NCBI RefSeq assembly: GCF_040712315.1
Contig: NC_134015.1
Span: 46,952,464-47,016,463 of the forward strand
Length of the DNA: 64,000 nucleotides
Direction of reading: 5' to 3'
Source of the DNA: Castanea sativa
Lineage: Eukaryota > Streptophyta > Magnoliopsida > Fagales > Fagaceae
In this document: positions 60,017-64,000 of the stretch, one piece after another
Position numbering within the stretch: position 1 is the first letter of the stretch
Layout: every line of letters starts with the position of its first letter
The notes under the pieces: model-generated
What the model was told of the DNA's origin: nothing
The model's database searches: none
The model's input: only the letters and a program-made list of their open reading frames with translations
Made by a program: the position numbers and the translations under genes

Positions 60017-61613
60017 AGTCGCAGATTTCGCGCATTGCGCATGATAATATTTTTAGTGTGGTCTCATTAAATTTATTTTCGCAGTTCAAACTAATTTAAT
60101 AAATAGTAATGTATTTCATAATCATATTTTCATTTGTTATAGTGACAATCACAAATATAATATATAACATTTTTATACAAAAATGAAAAAAATATAATTT
60201 TTCTCAGGAATTCAAAAGTTTGAAAAAATATTAATTTTTATAATAAAAATTATTTATAACATTTTGTGCGTCACCGAGAAACATATAAAAAAATATTAAA
60301 AAAATTTAACAAAACTACAATTCAAATAAAAAAGAAAGGTGAAATTCACTCTCCCAAATGTGTAAAACATATCAAATGTGATGTGATCAAGCCAAATATT
60401 CAATGCATAATCAAATTTAAAAATTTTACTCTATTATACATAATGATTGTAATCAAGCCAAATATTGTCATAATCTAATCTAACATCTAATCCAACATGC
60501 GAAAAATAAATAGATAAATAAATAATTTTAAACTCGAAATTGAATTCGTTTTCTTAAAAATCTCAAAAAATACACTAATGAGATAAGGAAGATGAGCAAT
60601 ACAAAGTATTCATAAATGCTTAAAAACAATTACTCATGCATCTAAAAACATCATATAATAAAGATAAAAAATTTGGTGCTAATCTGTTAAACAATATATT
60701 TATAAATAGTGAAAGAAAACTACACAAAGATCATTTTAATTCTTCAACTGCACTAATTGTTCTTCATTGTACTATCCAAACTATCCTTCTATTTTCCAAA
60801 TAAACTAAAACCTAACAATAATACAAAATATGGACATATTGTAATATAGTTTCCCCCCAAATCTTGGCAACAACATTAAAAGTATTTAGTGTTGCAAATA
60901 AAATGATAAAAAAAAAAAAATACTTGCACCAAGGAACACATATGAGTTAGTCAATAATAGGACAATGGGTGTACAAACTTCATAAAAAATCCAACAAAAA
61001 ATGTATTAAAAAAAATATGAGAGAGAGAGAGAGAGAGACGACCTTTTTGTGTGGGAAAATAAAATATGCATAAAACGAGAGAGAGTGACAAATTTATAAT
61101 AAGGATGAGAATAAGAAGGGACAAAATAAAGGAAGATAAATGGGAAAAATTATACATAAAGTTAAAATTGTCTAAGAGGAATATGTATAGACAATACTTA
61201 GTTATATCATTAAAATTAAGGTAGATAAATATGTAAAGTTAAAGAGAGGTGCTACGTCTACAACATTTTTACAACAATTTTACAACAAATCATAGGTGGT
61301 TAGTTGTTATAGGTTCAAATTTGAATTTAATACTAAGATTACTTTTTTGTCCCAACAATAACAACCAGTAACAACTTGCCACTTAGGATTTGTTGTAAAA
61401 ATGTTGTGGACATATCATTTCTCAAAGTGAAAACCGCCTAAGATGAATTTGTAAAGCTAATATATTTACATATTTAATGTCAAAAAAATTAAAAATTAAA
61501 AATAAATATAAAAAAATAATGATGTGGCAATGACGTAAAGGATGAGGTGGCTTAATAAGAGCGTAGCAACAATAAATACAATGTTTCAGTTTTTAGATAT
61601 ATATAAATATAGA
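60017..61613 (-). mobile_element. Putative Helitron C, minus strand
   Basis: The 5' end on the minus strand is 'tctatatttatatatatc' (61613 leftward) next to host A. The 3' end shows a 'gcgcaatgcgcgaaatctgcg' hairpin region near 60026-60040, followed by a decayed 'ctatt' end. The body aligns in inverted orientation with 34030-35985. A MULE-type MITE (61244-61423) is nested inside. No protein is encoded; the open frame at 60266-60478 is AT-rich noise. Confidence 0.65.
61244..61423. mobile_element. 180-bp MULE-type MITE with 9-bp target duplication
   Basis: The inverted ends are 'gagaggtgctacgtctacaa' and the complement of 'ttgtggacatatcatttctc', followed by matching 'catttttacaacaa' arms. The flanking 9-mers are 'aaagttaaa' (61235-61243) and 'aaagtgaaa' (61424-61432), one mismatch. 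The homologous Helitron at 34 kb carries the empty site (complement of 'ggttttaactttac'). Confidence 0.8.
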
Positions 61614-62368
61614 TTTGAGCCCAATATAAGAACATGTATTAGCAATAAGAGTAATTTTACATGTTTATTTTTCATTTGCGTTCAGCACAGTACTAGTTTT
61701 TTGAATGAATTTATGGGGGATATATGCCTCCAGAATACCTAGCCTATGGCCATTTAACTAAAACGGTTGATGTATATAGATTTGGGTGCTTCTATTAGAG
61801 ATTGTTACCAGAAGACAAAACAACAAGGGAAAACCTTAGAATACTCTGACAGCCTATTCACAACAGTAAGCCTTAAAACTTCATCCTTCCAAAAATAGAC
61901 ATAATATTTTTAAAATTATTGATTTCTATTATTCTATATACTCCAATTTTTTGTGAGAAGAAAAAATAATTAATTCTCACCTTTTTTTTAATCTTTTTCT
62001 TTATCTTTTTTTGTTTTATTGTTTGGACAAAACAGACATGGAAGCATTTTCGATCAGGGATGGTTGAGCAATTATATGACCCAAATCTAATGTTGCATAA
62101 TCAACATAACAACAATGTTAAGAATGAGATTTCAAGAGTGGTGCACATCAGACTTCTGTGCACCCAAGAGATTCAGTCATTACGACCAACCATGTCAAAG
62201 GCACTACAGATGTTAACAAAGGAGGAGCAACTCCCTGCACCCACAAATCCGCCTTTTATAGATGAAAGGACCATACCTAACAAGTGTGAAGACACCTTTT
62301 ACTCCCAAAAAGTAGGAATATCTACTTCAATTGGTACGATCTCCAACAGTTCTTTCCATCCCAGGTGA
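61614..62368 (+). pseudogene. CRK remnant: exons 6 and 7 only
   Basis: About 100 bp of intron 5 homology ('agcccaatataagaacatg') leads into a damaged exon 6 (61717-61866). It has no AG acceptor, GYMAPEY has become GYMPPEY, and a one-base deletion in 'tttgggtgcttc' causes a frameshift. Exon 7 (62036-62368) is still open and resembles the C-terminus of the intact genes, with changes such as loss of the conserved Gly in HIGLLC. Exons 1-5 are missing, replaced on the left by Helitron C. Flank homology continues to about 62520. Confidence 0.9.
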
Positions 62369-62520
62369 CCATATTGCTACTGTCTTTGGCAGTTTCATTC
62401 CGTCCCAGGTGACTATAACCGGAGTGAGAATGGATGATTCCTCAAGAAAACCAGTACTCACAAGAAGGTTTTCAAATGAATGAAACCACATTTCTCAGGT
62501 TAACTTGGCCTCAGCTTCTT

Positions 62521-62879
62521 TTTATTTTTGAAATGTAAAAATATTTAGAAGAAATAAAGAAAAGATAAAAGGAGAGAACATGGGAAATTATTGTAGTTTG
62601 GGCATAACAGCCTACCTCCACAATATAAAGCCTTAAAGGATTACATATTTTTTATTCAGTGTGTATTACAAAGTGCATATTGAAAGGTATATACAAGAAA
62701 TACAATACGAAAATATGGTAACCCTAAAACTACTATAGCACAGGGTATTACAAAACCATGATAACCCAAGCTATGATATAAACTATGGTTCAATATATAT
62801 GGTATTCCTATAATATTCTAACATACACTTAAGCTTAAGGTGGAAGTTTGAAGACAACTTTTTTTTTTAAATTAAAAAT
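62521..62879. other. Intergenic stretch, no feature seen
   Basis: AT-rich sequence between the CRK remnant flank and the LINE remnant. No coding or repeat structure was supported. Confidence 0.5.
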
Positions 62880-64000
62880 TTAGGTTTTTAATCATTAAAT
62901 TGAATAAGTATTACATTTAGAGAAATAATCTCTTTGAGGAACTCAGGGATACCCTCTAGCCATACACAGGTATTATCCATCTTTCAAGCATACATAGCTA
63001 TGGCATGAGCTGCCATATTTTCTTTCCTGTCTACATGAGCAACTTCCCAACTCTAAAATTTTGTAAGCTCTGCCCTGCTTTGTCAATAAGCTGCCAAACC
63101 CTAGATAAGTTTGGTTTGGAAGCCTTAAGGCTTGCATTGTCACAAGCAAGACTCCTAGTATTAGGCCTCTAATTCCAATGGTTTTTGCAAAAGATAAAGC
63201 TCAAATAACTACCATGCGTTCAACGGATTCTGTATCATGCACCATTTGCTCTTTGTTGCTTAATGCTACAATCAAGGGTCCCTTTTCATCTCTAATAATC
63301 GTTCCATTGCCCCAAGATCTTTGAATATTGCACCATCTATATTAACCTTGTACATACGAAATGATGGAGGATTCCATTTTGCGACTTTCTTCACTTGTCT
63401 AGTTTGGTTGGTTACAGTGTTTTGCATGTATTCACTAAGGGATTCCATCGCTTATTTTGGTATATCATTCCCTTAGCTCCAAATTATCCACGATATGGTA
63501 AAAAAATGTGCCAGTGTCTGTCTCCATGCTGTCAAAAAATTCCAATGAACCAACCAGGTATTAATTTAACTGTGCTGGATATTGTAAAACTCATTCCACA
63601 CCTCTTATTTTTCACACCCACACAATGCATGTGTGGACTTTCATTTCATCATTGTTATGGAAACTCTCATAAATCCTGTCCTCTATTATTCTTATTTGTT
63701 CCAGATTGGTTTTGGTTGAAATAATTCCACTACAAGTGCACCAAGAAAACATCTTGATTTTGTGTGGTGTGTCCATCTGTCATTCTTTTCAAAACCTTCT
63801 CCACCTTTTCCCCTTTTAACACTCTGCTTTATCATTTTCTTGTCTGCTATCAAGAGAAATTCGGTAAGCACTTTTGACAGTGAAATTTCCATTTTGGTGC
63901 CAAGCTAGATTAGTCTATCAGCAGGTAGATCTGTGCTCAGCGGAACTTTTTTTAATTTCTTTAGCTTTGAAAGGCAAGAAAACCAACTCCAATAGATCCA
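62880..64000 (-). mobile_element. LINE-type retrotransposon 3' remnant (zf-RVT and RNase H), runs off the window
   Basis: On the minus strand, from the right edge: a zf-RVT-like stretch ('LAWHQNGNFTVKSAYRISLD' near 63900, then 'HKIKMFSWCTCSGIISTKTN' near 63740), a linker with a 'HFFTISWIIW' motif (about 63510), then an RVT_3 RNase H-like domain ('KWNPPSFRMYKVNIDGAIFK' near 63380; 'IIRDEKGPLIVALSNKEQ'; 'EVAHVDRKENMAAHAIAMYA' near 63020). This order is typical of the C-terminal half of plant LINE polyproteins or their RNase H-like derivatives. Several stops and frameshifts make it a pseudogene. Confidence 0.75.

Overview
This is nuclear DNA from a flowering plant. It holds spliced genes with GT-AG introns, very AT-rich intergenic DNA, LTR retrotransposons, Helitron-like elements, TIR elements, a SINE, a LINE remnant and an integrated plant pararetrovirus. 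The repeat types and the CRK cluster suggest a woody eudicot, possibly Fagales; that is inference only. I saw no bacterial operons, CRISPR array or rRNA.

Only two genes look intact. Both encode 652-residue cysteine-rich receptor-like kinases (CRKs) with the same seven-exon structure (7714-11202 and 55281-58421, both +). They are recent tandem duplicates. Two decayed CRK pieces (33414-33464 and 61614-62368) show that the cluster once had at least four units. Flanking sequence aligns between units (about 2400-3060 with 36000-36608; 6319-7298 with 48023-49969; 7299-7713 with 54874-55280; 11203-12656 with 33465-34029), so each paralog serves as an empty-site control for insertions in the other.

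Layout: 1-7700 is intergenic DNA with a SINE and two TIR elements carrying minisatellites. 7714-11202 is CRK copy 1, with a solo LTR in intron 2. 11556-12468 is a third TIR element. About 12657-17061 is a Helitron-like element with a captured H+-ATPase-like exon. About 17440-25090 is a broken endogenous pararetrovirus (minus strand), apparently split by a long LTR-like segment that itself contains a hAT-type element. 25254-30964 is a gag-only Ty1/Copia element (minus strand). 31000-33400 is AT-rich DNA with microsatellites. 33414-36608 holds a CRK fragment, a second Helitron and a duplicated block. 36609-48024 is an old Ty3/Gypsy element of Tat/Ogre type with an antisense extra reading frame and a 151-bp tandem repeat. 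48023-54873 is CRK2 upstream DNA containing a TIR element and a 4.9-kb composite insertion. 55281-58421 is CRK copy 2. 58692-61613 holds two abutting minus-strand Helitrons. 61614-62520 is a CRK remnant, and 62880-64000 is a LINE remnant that runs off the window.

The CRK genes are the functional content: predicted plasma-membrane receptor kinases of stress or immune signalling. The rest is mostly transposon-derived. The most informative signals are the concentration of CRK copy differences in the first DUF26 domain, the dated series of insertions around the duplicates, and the structure of the Tat-type element. No wholly new system is evident.
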